Shown piece by piece: positions 9,322-18,712 of a stretch of 64,000 nucleotides of DNA. The notes beneath the pieces are model-generated. The model worked only from the letters and a program-made list of their open reading frames with translations, did no database searches and had not been told where the DNA came from. Source of the stretch: Aliiroseovarius marinus (GTDB lineage: Bacteria; Pseudomonadota; Alphaproteobacteria; Rhodobacterales; Rhodobacteraceae); the NCBI RefSeq assembly GCF_004360145.1, contig NZ_ML178713.1:109088-173087 (forward strand), given 5' to 3'. Position 1 is the first letter of the stretch. Each line of letters starts with the position of its first letter. The position numbers and the translations under genes are program-made.

Positions 9322-9854
9322 GGCGCACCCTCGGGCAGGGTGCCTTTCAGCGCCAAGGGCAGACCGGCCATCACCGTGACCACCAGATCGGCACGCCCAG
9401 CGATGCGTTGGTTCAACTCGCCCTGCGCCTGTCGGAACCGCCGCGCCAAGGCGTTTTCTGGCACGATCCCTGCGCCGACCTCGTTCGAGACGACGACCAC
9501 AGGGGCCGCGCAGTTCTCCATCGCTTTGAACAGAGTCGTTTCCGCTGCGCCCAGATCGGTTTCCGCGAACAACTGGTTCGACAACCACATGGTCGCGCAA
9601 TCGAACAGAACCACTTCGGTCGCATGCGCACAGTCCAGCGCGACGGACGCTTCCAAGGGTGTCTCGATCGTGCGCCAACCATCACCGCGCCGCGCTTGGT
9701 GGCGGGCGATCTTGTCGTCCATCTCGGCGTCAAAGGACTGCGCGGTGGCGATGTATAACATCGGACGCGTGGTGGCGGTGACCAACCGCTCGGCATAGTC
9801 GGACTTGCCGGATGCCGCGCCGCCCAGCACGAGGGTCAAAGGGGGAAGTGTCAT
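9318..9854 (-). CDS. cobU: Adenosylcobinamide kinase / adenosylcobinamide-phosphate guanylyltransferase
   Basis: CobU phosphorylates adenosylcobinamide and transfers GMP to make AdoCbi-GDP in cobalamin synthesis and salvage. The 178-residue protein begins with the P-loop LVLGGAASGKSDYAE. It then shows MLYIATAQSFDAEMDDKIARH (the guanylylated histidine lies here), WRTIETP, DCATMWLSN and VSNEVGAGIVPENALARRFR, all typical of the family. The ATG at 9854 is preferred; another in-frame ATG at 9860 and one at 9896 are alternatives. It is coupled to the downstream histidine phosphatase gene. Confidence 0.94.
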   Translation of the reverse strand: MTLPPLTLVLGGAASGKSDYAERLVTATTRPMLYIATAQSFDAEMDDKIARHQARRGDGWRTIETPLEASVALDCAHATEVVLFDCATMWLSNQLFAETDLGAAETTLFKAMENCAAPVVVVSNEVGAGIVPENALARRFRQAQGELNQRIAGRADLVVTVMAGLPLALKGTLPEGAP

Positions 9855-9942
9855 GCTCATCCATCTGACGTGGCATTGCGACACAGGGTGCGTCAAGGCG
9901 AAAGCGCTTGAGGGTGGCGGGACTGCACCCTAGCCTGACTGC

Positions 9943-10716
9943 ATGAAACAGTTTCTGATTGCCCTGACCCTGTTTGCCACGTCCGCCTTGGCGCAAACCG
10001 CTGATGACTTGGCGCGCCTAAGGGCGACGGATGTCGTCATTCTGGGCGAGGTGCATGACAATCCGACCCATCACGACATGCAGGCACAGATCGTGCAGGA
10101 CGTGGCCCCCGCCGCGCTTGTGATCGAGATGTTGGGGCAGGAGGACGCCGACGCCTTGACCGCAGATCCCGCCGCGTTCGCAGAGCGCTGGGCAGACACC
10201 GGTTGGCCGGATTTCCAGATGTATCTGCCGATTTTTCAGGCGCATGAGGGCCCAATCATCGGCGCCGCTGTCCCTCGCGAGATGGCACGCGCGACCTATG
10301 CTGATGGGGTTGAGGCGCATTTTCAGGGGGATGCGGTGGCCTATGGATTGACCGACGCACTGCCTGAGGATCAGCAGGCGCAACGGATCGAACTGCAGTT
10401 TCAGGCCCATTGCGAGGCGATGCCGCGCGAGATGATGGGTGGGATGATTGAGGTGCAGCGTCTGCGCGATGCGACGCTGGCCGCCGGTGTGGTGCAGGCG
10501 ATGGCGGATACCGGCGGACCCGTGGCGGTCATCACCGGAAACGGTCACGCGCGCAAGGATTGGGGCGTGCCGTCCTATCTGGCGCGTGTTGCGCCAGAAT
10601 TGCGCGTGATTTCGGTCGGGCAGAGCGAAGATGGCGTGCCGCCCGAGGGTGGGTTTGACATCGTTCTGGATGCGCCTGCACCGGATCGCCCTGACCCGTG
10701 TGCGCAGTTCAAATAG
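9943..10716 (+). CDS. ChaN-like (DUF399) haem-binding-uptake family protein
   Basis: This 257-residue exported protein has a signal peptide of about 17 residues ending in ALA before Q. It carries the family motif VVILGEVHDNPTHHDMQA, where the histidine is a candidate metal or haem ligand, and further blocks VIEMLGQEDADAL and VITGNGHARKDWGVP. Family members such as ChaN bind haem and are linked to iron acquisition; no haem genes adjoin it here. There is no lipobox cysteine, so unlike some homologues it is probably a soluble periplasmic protein. It is divergent from cobU. Confidence 0.78.
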   Translation: MKQFLIALTLFATSALAQTADDLARLRATDVVILGEVHDNPTHHDMQAQIVQDVAPAALVIEMLGQEDADALTADPAAFAERWADTGWPDFQMYLPIFQAHEGPIIGAAVPREMARATYADGVEAHFQGDAVAYGLTDALPEDQQAQRIELQFQAHCEAMPREMMGGMIEVQRLRDATLAAGVVQAMADTGGPVAVITGNGHARKDWGVPSYLARVAPELRVISVGQSEDGVPPEGGFDIVLDAPAPDRPDPCAQFK

Positions 10717-10782
10717 AAGCTCCCCATTGAAAGGCAGGCTGCGGTCCCGTAACTGTTTGATTGTACTTCAAAGGGGATCCCC

Positions 10783-11988
10783 ATGCTGGCTGGCAAACAC
10801 ATCCTTCTGATCATCGGCGGCGGTATCGCGGCCTTCAAATCCTTGGACCTGATCCGGCGTCTACGTGAACGCGGGGCCGAGGTCACGCCCGTGATCACCA
10901 AAGCCGGGCAGGAATTCGTGACACCTCTGTCCGCGTCGGGGCTGGCGGCGAACAAGGTCTATACCGATCTGTTTGACCTGACGGACGAGGCCGAGATGGG
11001 CCATATCGAACTGTCCCGTGCTGCCGACTTGGTGGTCGTCGCGCCGGCCACGGCGGACCTGTTGGGCAAGATGGCGGGGGGGCTGGCGAATGATCTGGCC
11101 TCGACCCTGCTCATGGCGACAGACAAGCGCGTGCTGGTCGCGCCGGCGATGAACGTGCGCATGTGGGAGCATCCGGCCTGTCAGCGCAATGTTGAGACTT
11201 TGAAAGGCGATGGCGTGTTGTTCGTCGGTCCGAATGAAGGCGCGATGGCCTGCGGCGAGTTCGGTCCGGGTCGCATGTCCGAGCCGCTCGAGATCGTGTC
11301 GGCCGTCGAAGAGGCGCTGATGGATGGGCCTTTGAAGGGCAAGCACGTGCTTGTGACCTCGGGCCCGACGCATGAACCGATCGACCCGGTGCGCTATATC
11401 GCCAACCGCTCGTCCGGGGCGCAGGGCACCGCGCTGGGCCGCGCTTTGGCCGCACTTGGGGCGGATGTGACTTTTGTCACGGGCCCCGCAGATGTGCCGC
11501 CGCCCGAGGGGGTAAAGGTGGTGAAGGTGCAATCGGCGCAAGAGATGTTGAAGGCTGTGAAAAAGGCGCTGCCCGCCGATGCTGCAGTGTTTGCGGCCGC
11601 CGTGGCGGACTGGCGCGTGGCGTCGGCTTCGGACAGCAAGATCAAGAAGGACGGCAAGGGCAGTCTGCCGGTTCTGAAGTTCGCCGAGAACCCGGACATC
11701 CTTGCGACCGTCAGTCAGATGAAGAAAGGCCGCCCGCCGTTGGTCGTGGGGTTTGCGGCAGAGACGGACGACGTGATGGCCAACGCCACGTCCAAGCGTG
11801 AACGCAAGGGCTGTGACTGGATCGTCGCCAATGATGTCAGCCCGGAAACCGGGATTATGGGTGGGTCTGAGAATGCCGTGACGCTGATCTCTGAGGGTGG
11901 CGTCGATGTTTGGCCGCGCATGGGTAAGGACGGCGTCGCCCGTCAGCTGGCCGCGCGGATTGCGGATGCTCTGAAAGGGAATGGCTGA
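10783..11988 (+). CDS. coaBC: Bifunctional phosphopantothenoylcysteine decarboxylase/phosphopantothenate-cysteine ligase
   Basis: CoaBC catalyses two successive steps of coenzyme A synthesis. The N-terminal flavoprotein CoaC part (about residues 1-185) shows [42 protein letters not shown] and the active-site cysteine in [10 protein letters not shown]. The CoaB ligase part begins at [19 protein letters not shown], with NRSSGAQG and the KIKK motif near [11 protein letters not shown]. The usual SSGKMG reads SSGAQG here, a mild variation. The ATG at 10783 follows AAAGGGG. Its stop overlaps the dut start, so coaBC-dut-moeB form one operon. Confidence 0.96.
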   Translation: MLAGKHILLIIGGGIAAFKSLDLIRRLRERGAEVTPVITKAGQEFVTPLSASGLAANKVYTDLFDLTDEAEMGHIELSRAADLVVVAPATADLLGKMAGGLANDLASTLLMATDKRVLVAPAMNVRMWEHPACQRNVETLKGDGVLFVGPNEGAMACGEFGPGRMSEPLEIVSAVEEALMDGPLKGKHVLVTSGPTHEPIDPVRYIANRSSGAQGTALGRALAALGADVTFVTGPADVPPPEGVKVVKVQSAQEMLKAVKKALPADAAVFAAAVADWRVASASDSKIKKDGKGSLPVLKFAENPDILATVSQMKKGRPPLVVGFAAETDDVMANATSKRERKGCDWIVANDVSPETGIMGGSENAVTLISEGGVDVWPRMGKDGVARQLAARIADALKGNG

Positions 11989-12452
11989 TGCCTCAGATCA
12001 AGGTTACGCGCGACAAGGACAGCGACGCATCTGTTGCATTGCCGTCTTACGAAACAGCGGGCGCGGCAGGCGCGGATTTGCGGGCCAACCTGCCTGCCGA
12101 AGATCGCGCGACCGGCTGGACCCTTGCCCCGATGGAGCGGCGGATTGTGCCGACCGGATTGCGTGTTGAGATCCCAGATGGGTTTGAAATGCAGATCCGT
12201 CCGCGGTCCGGCTTGGCGGCCAAGCATGGTGTGACGCTCGCCAATGCGCCGGGGACAATCGACAGTGACTATCGCGGGCCGCTTGGGGTGATCTTGATCA
12301 ATCTGGGCGCCGAGCCGTTCACCGTCGGACACGGCGAGCGCATCGCGCAGGCGGTGATCGCCCCCGTGGTGCAGGCGGAGTACGTTCAGGTGGACGCGCT
12401 GGGTGATACCTCGCGCGGGGCTGGTGGGTTCGGGTCAACGGGGCGCGGTTAA
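11988..12452 (+). CDS. dut: dUTP diphosphatase
   Basis: This trimeric dUTPase hydrolyses dUTP to dUMP, preventing uracil incorporation and supplying thymidylate precursor. All five motifs are present in 154 residues: [56 protein letters not shown] and the C-terminal P-loop-like [12 protein letters not shown]. The start overlaps the coaBC stop by one base. Pairing with coaBC is common among proteobacteria. Confidence 0.97.
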   Translation: MPQIKVTRDKDSDASVALPSYETAGAAGADLRANLPAEDRATGWTLAPMERRIVPTGLRVEIPDGFEMQIRPRSGLAAKHGVTLANAPGTIDSDYRGPLGVILINLGAEPFTVGHGERIAQAVIAPVVQAEYVQVDALGDTSRGAGGFGSTGRG

Positions 12453-12453
12453 G

Positions 12454-13485
12454 ATGGCGTGGGTCCTTCTGACATTGGCACTGATCTGGTTGGGCGGCGC
12501 GTATATGCGGTTCACCAAGCCGCAGCGCTGGTATCTGACGGGGCTTGTGGCAGTGGTCGTTTTGCTGAGCTTCGCGGTTCTGCCTGCTGGCAATCCCATC
12601 GCCGCCGGTTTGGGCGGCAACTTCACCATCTGGGCGGTGTTCTTTGCGATGATCGGTCTGATTGCGCTGTATGGGCGTGGGTTAGCTTGGCTGAAATCCC
12701 GCGTGCCAGAGGCGCCGGCGGCAGACACGGATGACGGCCCTTTCACGGATACTGAGCTGGATCGCTACGCCCGCCACATCGTCCTGCGCGAGATCGGAGG
12801 GCCGGGGCAGGTGGCGCTGAAAGAGGCGCGCGTGCTGGTCATCGGCGCTGGGGGGCTGGGTTCGCCCGTGCTGCTGTATCTGGCGGCGGCCGGGGTTGGC
12901 ACCATTGGCGTGATTGACGATGACGTGGTCGACAATTCGAACCTGCAGCGGCAGGTAATCCACCGTGACGCCGACATTGGCGTGCCCAAGGTCTTTTCAG
13001 CCGAAGCCGCCATGAAGGCGCAAAATCCCGCCATCGAGGTACGCCCGTATAATCGCCGCCTGACGGAGGATATCGCCGAGGATTTGCTGGCCGACTATGA
13101 CCTGATCCTCGAAGGCTCGGACAATTTCGAGACGCGCTATCTGGTCAACCGCGTCGCCGCCAAGCTGGGCAAACCCGTCATCGGCGGCGCGCTTAGCCAG
13201 TGGGAGGGGCAAGTCTCGACCTTCGATCCCGCGCGCGGCGCGCCATGCTATCAATGCATCTTCCCCGAGGCCCCGGCCCCCGGTCTGGCGCCGTCCTGTT
13301 CAGAAGCCGGCGTCGTCGGTCCGCTGCCCGCCATTATCGGCGGCATCATGGCGACGGAAGCGGTGAAAGAGATCACCGGCGCGGGCGAGGGGCTGCGCGG
13401 CCGGATGATGATCTATGACGCCATGTATGCCGAGACGCGGGTGATCAAGACCAGGCGGCGCGAGGGGTGTGAGACGTGTGGGTGA
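12454..13485 (+). CDS. MoeB/ThiF-type sulfur-carrier adenylyltransferase with N-terminal membrane segments
   Basis: This 343-residue protein adenylylates the C-terminal glycine of a sulfur-carrier protein such as MoaD or ThiS. The first 95 residues are two or three hydrophobic helices (MAWVLLTLALIWLGGAYM; LVAVVVLLSFAVL; WAVFFAMIGLIALYG). The ThiF/MoeB domain begins at DRYARHIVLREIGGPGQ, with nucleotide loop VIGAGGLGSPVLLYLA, the NSNLQRQ segment and a catalytic-cysteine region PSCSEAGVVGPLP. Two CxxC pairs (CYQC and CETC) would hold structural zinc. No rhodanese domain is present. The membrane tether is not found in E. coli MoeB. It starts two bases after dut. Confidence 0.87.
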   Translation: MAWVLLTLALIWLGGAYMRFTKPQRWYLTGLVAVVVLLSFAVLPAGNPIAAGLGGNFTIWAVFFAMIGLIALYGRGLAWLKSRVPEAPAADTDDGPFTDTELDRYARHIVLREIGGPGQVALKEARVLVIGAGGLGSPVLLYLAAAGVGTIGVIDDDVVDNSNLQRQVIHRDADIGVPKVFSAEAAMKAQNPAIEVRPYNRRLTEDIAEDLLADYDLILEGSDNFETRYLVNRVAAKLGKPVIGGALSQWEGQVSTFDPARGAPCYQCIFPEAPAPGLAPSCSEAGVVGPLPAIIGGIMATEAVKEITGAGEGLRGRMMIYDAMYAETRVIKTRRREGCETCG

Positions 13486-13546
13486 GCGAGCAGGACCGCG
13501 ACGAGCGGCCCAGATGGTCGCCCGCCCTTAGTGAAACCAAGCCAGC

Positions 13547-13930
13547 CTATAGGAAAGAGCTCAGATCTTCTTCTGTTTCTTCGGAAAGACGACCGCGTTC
13601 CGTGAAAATGGCTACAGCATGCTCGGCAAACTTGGACAAGTTGACCCATTCTCTGGAGCGTTTTAACCATGCAACGTCCTGAGTGTCCTCGTGAACAGTA
13701 TTGGCTGCAAGGTCGACAAGTTTCAGGAACTCTAAAACAGCGTTTCGTTCTCTTGCGCTGAATACATATGGCGCGTCATCATAGTCTAAAGGAAGTAGGT
13801 CATCCGTAAGGTTGATGATTTCAAATGCACCAAATCGCGCAATCGCATCGACTGACGCCACTACTTCGAACAACTCGATTACTCGGTTGCGAAGCCGTTG
13901 ATAGAGCAATTGCTGGGTTATTTCTTCCAT
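13547..13930 (-). CDS. Hypothetical protein, AT-rich orphan
   Basis: This 127-residue soluble protein belongs to no family I recognise. It is acidic and probably all-helical (ELFEVVASVDAIARFGAFEI, ARERNAVLEFLKLVDLAANT), with no signal peptide, membrane segment or catalytic motif. Its DNA is visibly richer in A and T than the flanking genes and its codons are unlike theirs (for example CTA, TTA, AAA and ATA). It lies alone on the opposite strand between two plus-strand housekeeping genes, which suggests acquisition. The intact frame and biased composition argue for a real gene, but no ribosome binding site stands out. Confidence 0.6.
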   Translation of the reverse strand: MEEITQQLLYQRLRNRVIELFEVVASVDAIARFGAFEIINLTDDLLPLDYDDAPYVFSARERNAVLEFLKLVDLAANTVHEDTQDVAWLKRSREWVNLSKFAEHAVAIFTERGRLSEETEEDLSSFL

Positions 13931-14065
13931 AGAGATTCTTGTAGTTTAGATCGGGCCAGCGCCTCAAGATATGTCTTGGGAAATCGGGTGCTTCACATTG
14001 AAAGACATCTTACTCTCTTCCATTCCCCATCCTCTCCCCCTAGCTTTCCCTCAAAGGAGATCCCC

Positions 14066-16084
14066 ATGAACAACCCACTTTTGTCCGCTTGGGACACGCC
14101 CTTTGAGCTGCCGCCGTTTGATCTGATCACCGACGCCGACTTCGAACCGGCCTTTCATGCCGCGTTGGACGACACCCGCACGGCGATTGCGGCGATCACG
14201 GACAACAAAGACGCGCCGACATTTGCCAACACGATCGAGGCGCTGGAGCTTGCAGACGCGCCACTCGACCGGGTTCTTGGGGTGTTTTACAACGTGGCCG
14301 GGGCCGACAGCAGCCCTGCGCGGGAAGAGTTGCAGCGGACGTTCTCGCCCTTGCTTGCAGCGTTTTCGTCCGAGGTAACGATGAATGCGGATCTGTTCCA
14401 GCGGATCGAGACGCTGTGGCAGTCCCGTGACACGCTGGATCTGAGTGATGAACAAGCCCGCGTGCTGATGCTGACTCGCCGTCGCTTCGTGCGGTCTGGT
14501 GCTCTGCTGGAAGGCGCGGATCGGGATCGGTTGAAAGAGGTTCTTGAACGGCTTGCAACGCTGGGGACTGAATTCACCCAGAACCTTCTGGCGGATGAGC
14601 GTAGCTGGTTCATGCCCTTGGGTGAAGGTGACTTGGAGGGGCTGCCCGATTTCGTGCTCGACGCCGCCCGCGCCGCTGGTGCGGAAAAGGGCGTGGATGG
14701 ACCTGCTGTCACGCTCTCGCGTTCGGTCATCACGCCGTTTTTGCAGCACTCGACCCGCCGCGATCTGCGTCAGAAAGCGTACGAGGCCTACACCGCGCGT
14801 GGGGCCAATGGCGGCGACACGGATAACCGCGCGATTGCCGCCGAGACGCTGAAACTGCGTGAAGAACGGGCGCGGCTGTTGGGCTATGACAGCTTCGCCG
14901 CCTTCAAGCTGGAAACCGAGATGGCGGGCACGCCTGACCGGGTGCGCGAACTGCTGATGCAGGTCTGGGAACCGGCGCGGGATGCGGCCAACAAAGACGC
15001 CACCCGCATGACCGAAATGCTGCACGCAGACGGCCACAATGGTGATTTGGAGCCGTGGGATTGGCACTTCTATGCGGAACGCCGGCGCGAGGCCGAGCAT
15101 GATCTGGACGAGGCCGAGATTAAGCCGTTCCTGCAGCTCGACCGCATGATTGAGGCGTCGTTTGACACTGCGAACCGCCTGTTCGGGCTGGAATTCGCGC
15201 CCTTGGACGTGACGCTCTACCACCCCGACGCCCGCGCGTGGGAGGTGACCCGAAATGGCCAGCACATCGCGGTGTTCGTGGGAGACTATTTTGCCCGTGG
15301 CTCGAAGCGCTCGGGTGCGTGGTGCTCGGCAATGCGCAGCCAGCAGAAACTGGCGGGCGACATCCGTCCCATTGTGGTCAACGTGTGCAACTTCGCCAAG
15401 CCCGAAGACGGACAGCCCGGTCTTCTGTCGTGGGACGACGCGCGCACGCTGTTTCACGAGTTCGGCCACGCGCTGCACCAGATGCTGTCTGACGTGACTT
15501 ATCCGTCGATCTCGGGCACGTCCGTGGCCCGCGATTTCGTCGAACTGCCCAGCCAGCTTTACGAACACTGGCTGGAGGTGCCCGAGGTGTTGGGCAAGTT
15601 TGCCACCCACGCCAAGACCGGCGAGGCGATGCCGAAGGCGCTGCTGGATAAACTGCTGGCAGCATCGACCCATGATACCGGGTTCCAAACGGTTGAATTC
15701 CTGTCCTCGGCAATTGTCGATCTGGACTTCCATGATAGCAAAGCCCCGGCTGATCCAATGGAGGCGCAGGCGGCGACGCTGGACCGTATCGGCATGCCTG
15801 CGGCCATCCGCATGCGCCACGCCACGCCGCATTTCGCGCATGTGTTTGCGGGCGACGGATATTCGTCGGGCTATTACAGCTATATGTGGTCCGAGGTGAT
15901 GGATGCTGACGCCTTTGACGCGTTCACAGAAACGGGCAATGCGTTCGATCCGGCTATGGCCGCGAAACTGGAAGAGCACATTCTGTCGAAAGGCGGATCA
16001 GTGGATGCCGCAGACCTATACACCGCCTTCCGGGGCCGTTTGCCCGGGGTCGAGCCGCTTCTGAAAGGGCGCGGGTTGGCGTAG
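14066..16084 (+). CDS. M3 family oligopeptidase (Dcp/PrlC type)
   Basis: This cytoplasmic zinc metallopeptidase of 672 residues degrades short peptides. The zinc motif is TLFHEFGHALHQML (HEFGH), with the downstream glutamate about 25 residues on in DFVELPSQLYEHW. Other M3 blocks are FQTVEFLSSAIVDLDFH, GYSSGYYSYMWSEVMDADAF and a long helical N-terminal half (LSAWDTPFELPPFDLIT). The length fits Dcp or oligopeptidase A. The ATG at 14066 is preceded by AAAGGAGATC, much better than any upstream in-frame start. It ends next to the convergent fieF-like gene. Confidence 0.93.
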   Translation: MNNPLLSAWDTPFELPPFDLITDADFEPAFHAALDDTRTAIAAITDNKDAPTFANTIEALELADAPLDRVLGVFYNVAGADSSPAREELQRTFSPLLAAFSSEVTMNADLFQRIETLWQSRDTLDLSDEQARVLMLTRRRFVRSGALLEGADRDRLKEVLERLATLGTEFTQNLLADERSWFMPLGEGDLEGLPDFVLDAARAAGAEKGVDGPAVTLSRSVITPFLQHSTRRDLRQKAYEAYTARGANGGDTDNRAIAAETLKLREERARLLGYDSFAAFKLETEMAGTPDRVRELLMQVWEPARDAANKDATRMTEMLHADGHNGDLEPWDWHFYAERRREAEHDLDEAEIKPFLQLDRMIEASFDTANRLFGLEFAPLDVTLYHPDARAWEVTRNGQHIAVFVGDYFARGSKRSGAWCSAMRSQQKLAGDIRPIVVNVCNFAKPEDGQPGLLSWDDARTLFHEFGHALHQMLSDVTYPSISGTSVARDFVELPSQLYEHWLEVPEVLGKFATHAKTGEAMPKALLDKLLAASTHDTGFQTVEFLSSAIVDLDFHDSKAPADPMEAQAATLDRIGMPAAIRMRHATPHFAHVFAGDGYSSGYYSYMWSEVMDADAFDAFTETGNAFDPAMAAKLEEHILSKGGSVDAADLYTAFRGRLPGVEPLLKGRGLA

Positions 16085-16094
16085 AGTCCTGACC

Positions 16095-17006
16095 TTAAAC
16101 CTTCTGGGGGTCGTCTGGATGTGTTTCGACCCCCACAGGATCCTTGTGGATCAGCACATCCGTATTCGGGTAAGCGCGCAGAATGGCGCGTCGGAGGCTG
16201 GCGCCGATCGCGTGCGCCTCGTCCAGCGTTTGTGCGCCGTCCAGCTCGATATGCAGGTTGATAAAGGTGATCGAGCCTGACCGGCGGGTTTTCAGATCGT
16301 GAAATCCGTGGATGCCGGGATGGTCGCGGGCAATCGCCTCGACCCCTTCGATCACGGCGGGATCGGCGGCGCGGTCCATCAAGGCGTCCCACGCGGTTTT
16401 GAAGATGCGCAACGCACCCACGGCCAGCATGATCGCGGCGCCGATGGCGACAATGCTGTCGATTTGCTCCATCCCGAACCACGCAGCCGCCCACAGCGAC
16501 AGGATCGCGCCGATATTGGGAATAAGGTCGCCCAGATAGTGCAGGCTGTCGGCTTTCACCACCGCTGACCCGGTGCGCGTGGCCACATGGCGCTGCCACA
16601 GGACCAAGACCAGCGTCAGCACGATCGAGACGACCATGACGAAGATGCCGCTTTCATGGGCCATGATCGGGGCCGGTTCCCCTGACAACAGGCGCGCCAC
16701 AGCAGCCCACGCGATGATCCCGGCGGACACCAGAATGAACAGGCTTTGTCCTAACGCGGCCAGATCCTCGGCCGAGGAATGGCCAAAGGCGTGATCCTCG
16801 TCCGCGGGACGTGACGCGTACCAGATCGCGGCAAGCGCCCCCAGCGACACCATCAGATCCATTGCACTGTCTGCCAGCGATGCGGCCACGGACAGCGCCT
16901 GAGTTTCGCCAAGCGCCCATAGCTTCAACGCCACAAGCGTGACAGCGACAAGCGCAGAAGCGGCACCCGCCGAGAGGTTCAGTTTGGTGTCGTCAGGTTT
17001 ATTCAT
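16095..17006 (-). CDS. Cation diffusion facilitator family transporter (FieF-like)
   Basis: This 303-residue inner-membrane exporter probably uses the proton gradient to expel Zn2+ or Fe2+. It has about six transmembrane helices and a cytoplasmic C-terminal domain. The transport-site aspartates lie in LADSAMDLMVS, and the second site in DSLHYLGDLIPN (HxxxD). The binuclear-site region reads DHAFGHSSAEDLAALGQ. The C-terminal domain (GIHGFHDLKTRRSG, FINLHIELDG) is the usual metallochaperone-like fold. Metal specificity cannot be fixed from sequence. Confidence 0.92.
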   Translation of the reverse strand: MNKPDDTKLNLSAGAASALVAVTLVALKLWALGETQALSVAASLADSAMDLMVSLGALAAIWYASRPADEDHAFGHSSAEDLAALGQSLFILVSAGIIAWAAVARLLSGEPAPIMAHESGIFVMVVSIVLTLVLVLWQRHVATRTGSAVVKADSLHYLGDLIPNIGAILSLWAAAWFGMEQIDSIVAIGAAIMLAVGALRIFKTAWDALMDRAADPAVIEGVEAIARDHPGIHGFHDLKTRRSGSITFINLHIELDGAQTLDEAHAIGASLRRAILRAYPNTDVLIHKDPVGVETHPDDPQKV

Positions 17007-17051
17007 ATGTCTGGGCTAGCCCACGCGGGCGAGGGGCGCAAGTTGCGTGCG

Positions 17052-17585
17052 CTACTTGATCTCTTCATCGGGGCCAACGCCCCAGATCGTATCTTTGGTG
17101 GTCCAACCGCGAATCCCATCTGCTTTCAGCCGGCACCAGACCGGTCCGCAGTTTTCGATCCGCGCGATTACGCCCGCCTCGAGATAGGCGTTGATCTGGC
17201 TGTCAGGGTCCGCGCGGCTGTAGAGTGGCGTCAGGTCTTGATCGACAATTGCGGTACGTGCGCCGGACAAAAGCGAGTAGTGGACCCAACCGCCAACACC
17301 ATCGCGATCCTGCACTTGGCGCCAATGTTCGAACTCTCCGATGACGCGCAGGGGCATGCCGCGTTGCGTGAACACCCAGTCGATGCGATGGCGCAGCGAC
17401 GGACCGCGGCGCACGTTGCCTTCTGACCCTTTCAGGGACACGAAGCGGGGAATCGGCAGGTTGGTGACCGCGCCGCGCTTCACTTGAGGCTCGGCGGCTG
17501 GATCAGTCTGCGCATAAGTGATCTGCGCGGCCAGAATAGCAGCGCATATGGATGCCGCAAAACGGATGCCAAATCGAAAACTCAC
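17052..17585 (-). CDS. Exported SH3-like domain protein
   Basis: The 177-residue protein has a signal peptide (about 25 residues, ending in ITYAQ) and two bacterial SH3-like segments. One is LKGSEGNVRRGPSLRHRIDW and the other is YSRADPDSQINAYLEAGVIA. Such domains bind cell-wall or other periplasmic ligands; the exact role is unknown. The first segment contains NVRRGPS, the usual start of an SH3_4 domain, and WVHYSLLSG and RGWTTKDTIWG close each repeat. It is divergent from the 2-hydroxyacid dehydrogenase gene over about 130 bases. Confidence 0.8.
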   Translation of the reverse strand: MSFRFGIRFAASICAAILAAQITYAQTDPAAEPQVKRGAVTNLPIPRFVSLKGSEGNVRRGPSLRHRIDWVFTQRGMPLRVIGEFEHWRQVQDRDGVGGWVHYSLLSGARTAIVDQDLTPLYSRADPDSQINAYLEAGVIARIENCGPVWCRLKADGIRGWTTKDTIWGVGPDEEIK

Positions 17586-17719
17586 ACTGATCTCCTGCTG
17601 CCCAACACCGCCCGCGCAATTTTATTTCGTCTGCGATCCGGAGAGAGCTTGTACCTTGCCTCGTTCCTTGTCACTTTGTCAGGGACACGCGCAAAAGAAA
17701 AGCCGTAGGGAGGGCTGGC

Positions 17720-18706
17720 ATGAGTGCTGAACGTCTAAGTGTTGTTGTGACGCGACGGTTGCCCGAGGTTGTTGAGACCCGGATGATGGAACTGTTCGAT
17801 GTCGAGCTTCGCGACAATGACAAACCGATGAGCCAGGCCGAACTTGCCGACGCGATGAAGCGTTGCGATGTGCTGGTGCCGACGATCAACGACCGGATTG
17901 ACGCCAATATGCTGGCCGGTGCGGGCGAACGCCTGCGTCTGATCGCCAACTATGGCGCGGGTGTGGACCATATCGACGTGGGCTCGGCCCGTCAGCGCGG
18001 CATTCTGGTGTCGAATACGCCGGGGGTCTCGGCTGATGACACCGCAGATATGGCCATCGCACTGATTCTTGCTGTGACCCGTCGCTTCCCGGAAGGCATC
18101 CGCATGATGGCATCCGGCGAATGGGAGGGCTGGTCGCCCACCGCCATGCTGGGCCGCCGCATTCAGGGGCGCCGCGTGGGCATTCTGGGCATGGGCCGCA
18201 TTGGTCAGGCCGTCGCCGCCCGTGCCCGCGCCTTTGGCATGCAGGTGCATTACCACAACCGCAAACGTCTGCATCCGCAGATCGAAGAACAGTACGAGGC
18301 GACCTATTGGGAAAGCCTTGACCAGATGGTCGCGCGCATGGACGTGATTTCCATCAATTGCCCGCACACGCCGTCGACCTTCCACCTGATGAACGCACGT
18401 CGCTTGAAGCTGCTGAAGCCCGATGCGGTGATCGTGAACACCTCGCGCGGGGAAGTGATCGACGAAAACGCGCTGACCCGCATGCTACGCGCGGGCGAGA
18501 TCGCGGGCGCCGGTCTGGACGTGTACGAACACGGGAACGAGATCAATCCCCGTCTGCGCGATCTGCCCAACGTGGTGGCGCTGCCGCATATGGGCTCGGC
18601 CACGGTCGAAGGGCGCATCGAGATGGGCGAGAAGGTTCTGATCAACATCAAGACCTTTGCCGACGGCCACCGTCCGCCCGATCAGGTCGTACCCGGAATG
18701 CTGTAA
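17720..18706 (+). CDS. D-2-hydroxyacid dehydrogenase, glyoxylate/hydroxypyruvate reductase type
   Basis: This NAD(P)H-dependent dehydrogenase of 328 residues has the full family layout. The substrate loop is IANYGAGVDHIDVG, the Rossmann motif GILGMGRIGQAVAAR, the catalytic arginine lies in VNTSRGEVIDENAL, the glutamate in AGAGLDVYEHG, and the histidine in LPHMGSATVEGR. GyaR-like enzymes reduce glyoxylate or hydroxypyruvate in serine-cycle and photorespiration-type pathways; the substrate here is inferred. GGGAGG precedes the ATG. Two membrane or envelope genes follow on the same strand with small gaps. Confidence 0.9.
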   Translation: MSAERLSVVVTRRLPEVVETRMMELFDVELRDNDKPMSQAELADAMKRCDVLVPTINDRIDANMLAGAGERLRLIANYGAGVDHIDVGSARQRGILVSNTPGVSADDTADMAIALILAVTRRFPEGIRMMASGEWEGWSPTAMLGRRIQGRRVGILGMGRIGQAVAARARAFGMQVHYHNRKRLHPQIEEQYEATYWESLDQMVARMDVISINCPHTPSTFHLMNARRLKLLKPDAVIVNTSRGEVIDENALTRMLRAGEIAGAGLDVYEHGNEINPRLRDLPNVVALPHMGSATVEGRIEMGEKVLINIKTFADGHRPPDQVVPGML

Positions 18707-18712
18707 TCTGCC

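Noticed and set aside
14051..15979. Long minus-strand frame opposite the M3 peptidase
   Set aside because: It lies wholly inside a gene with HEFGH and other M3 blocks, and its translation is low-complexity.
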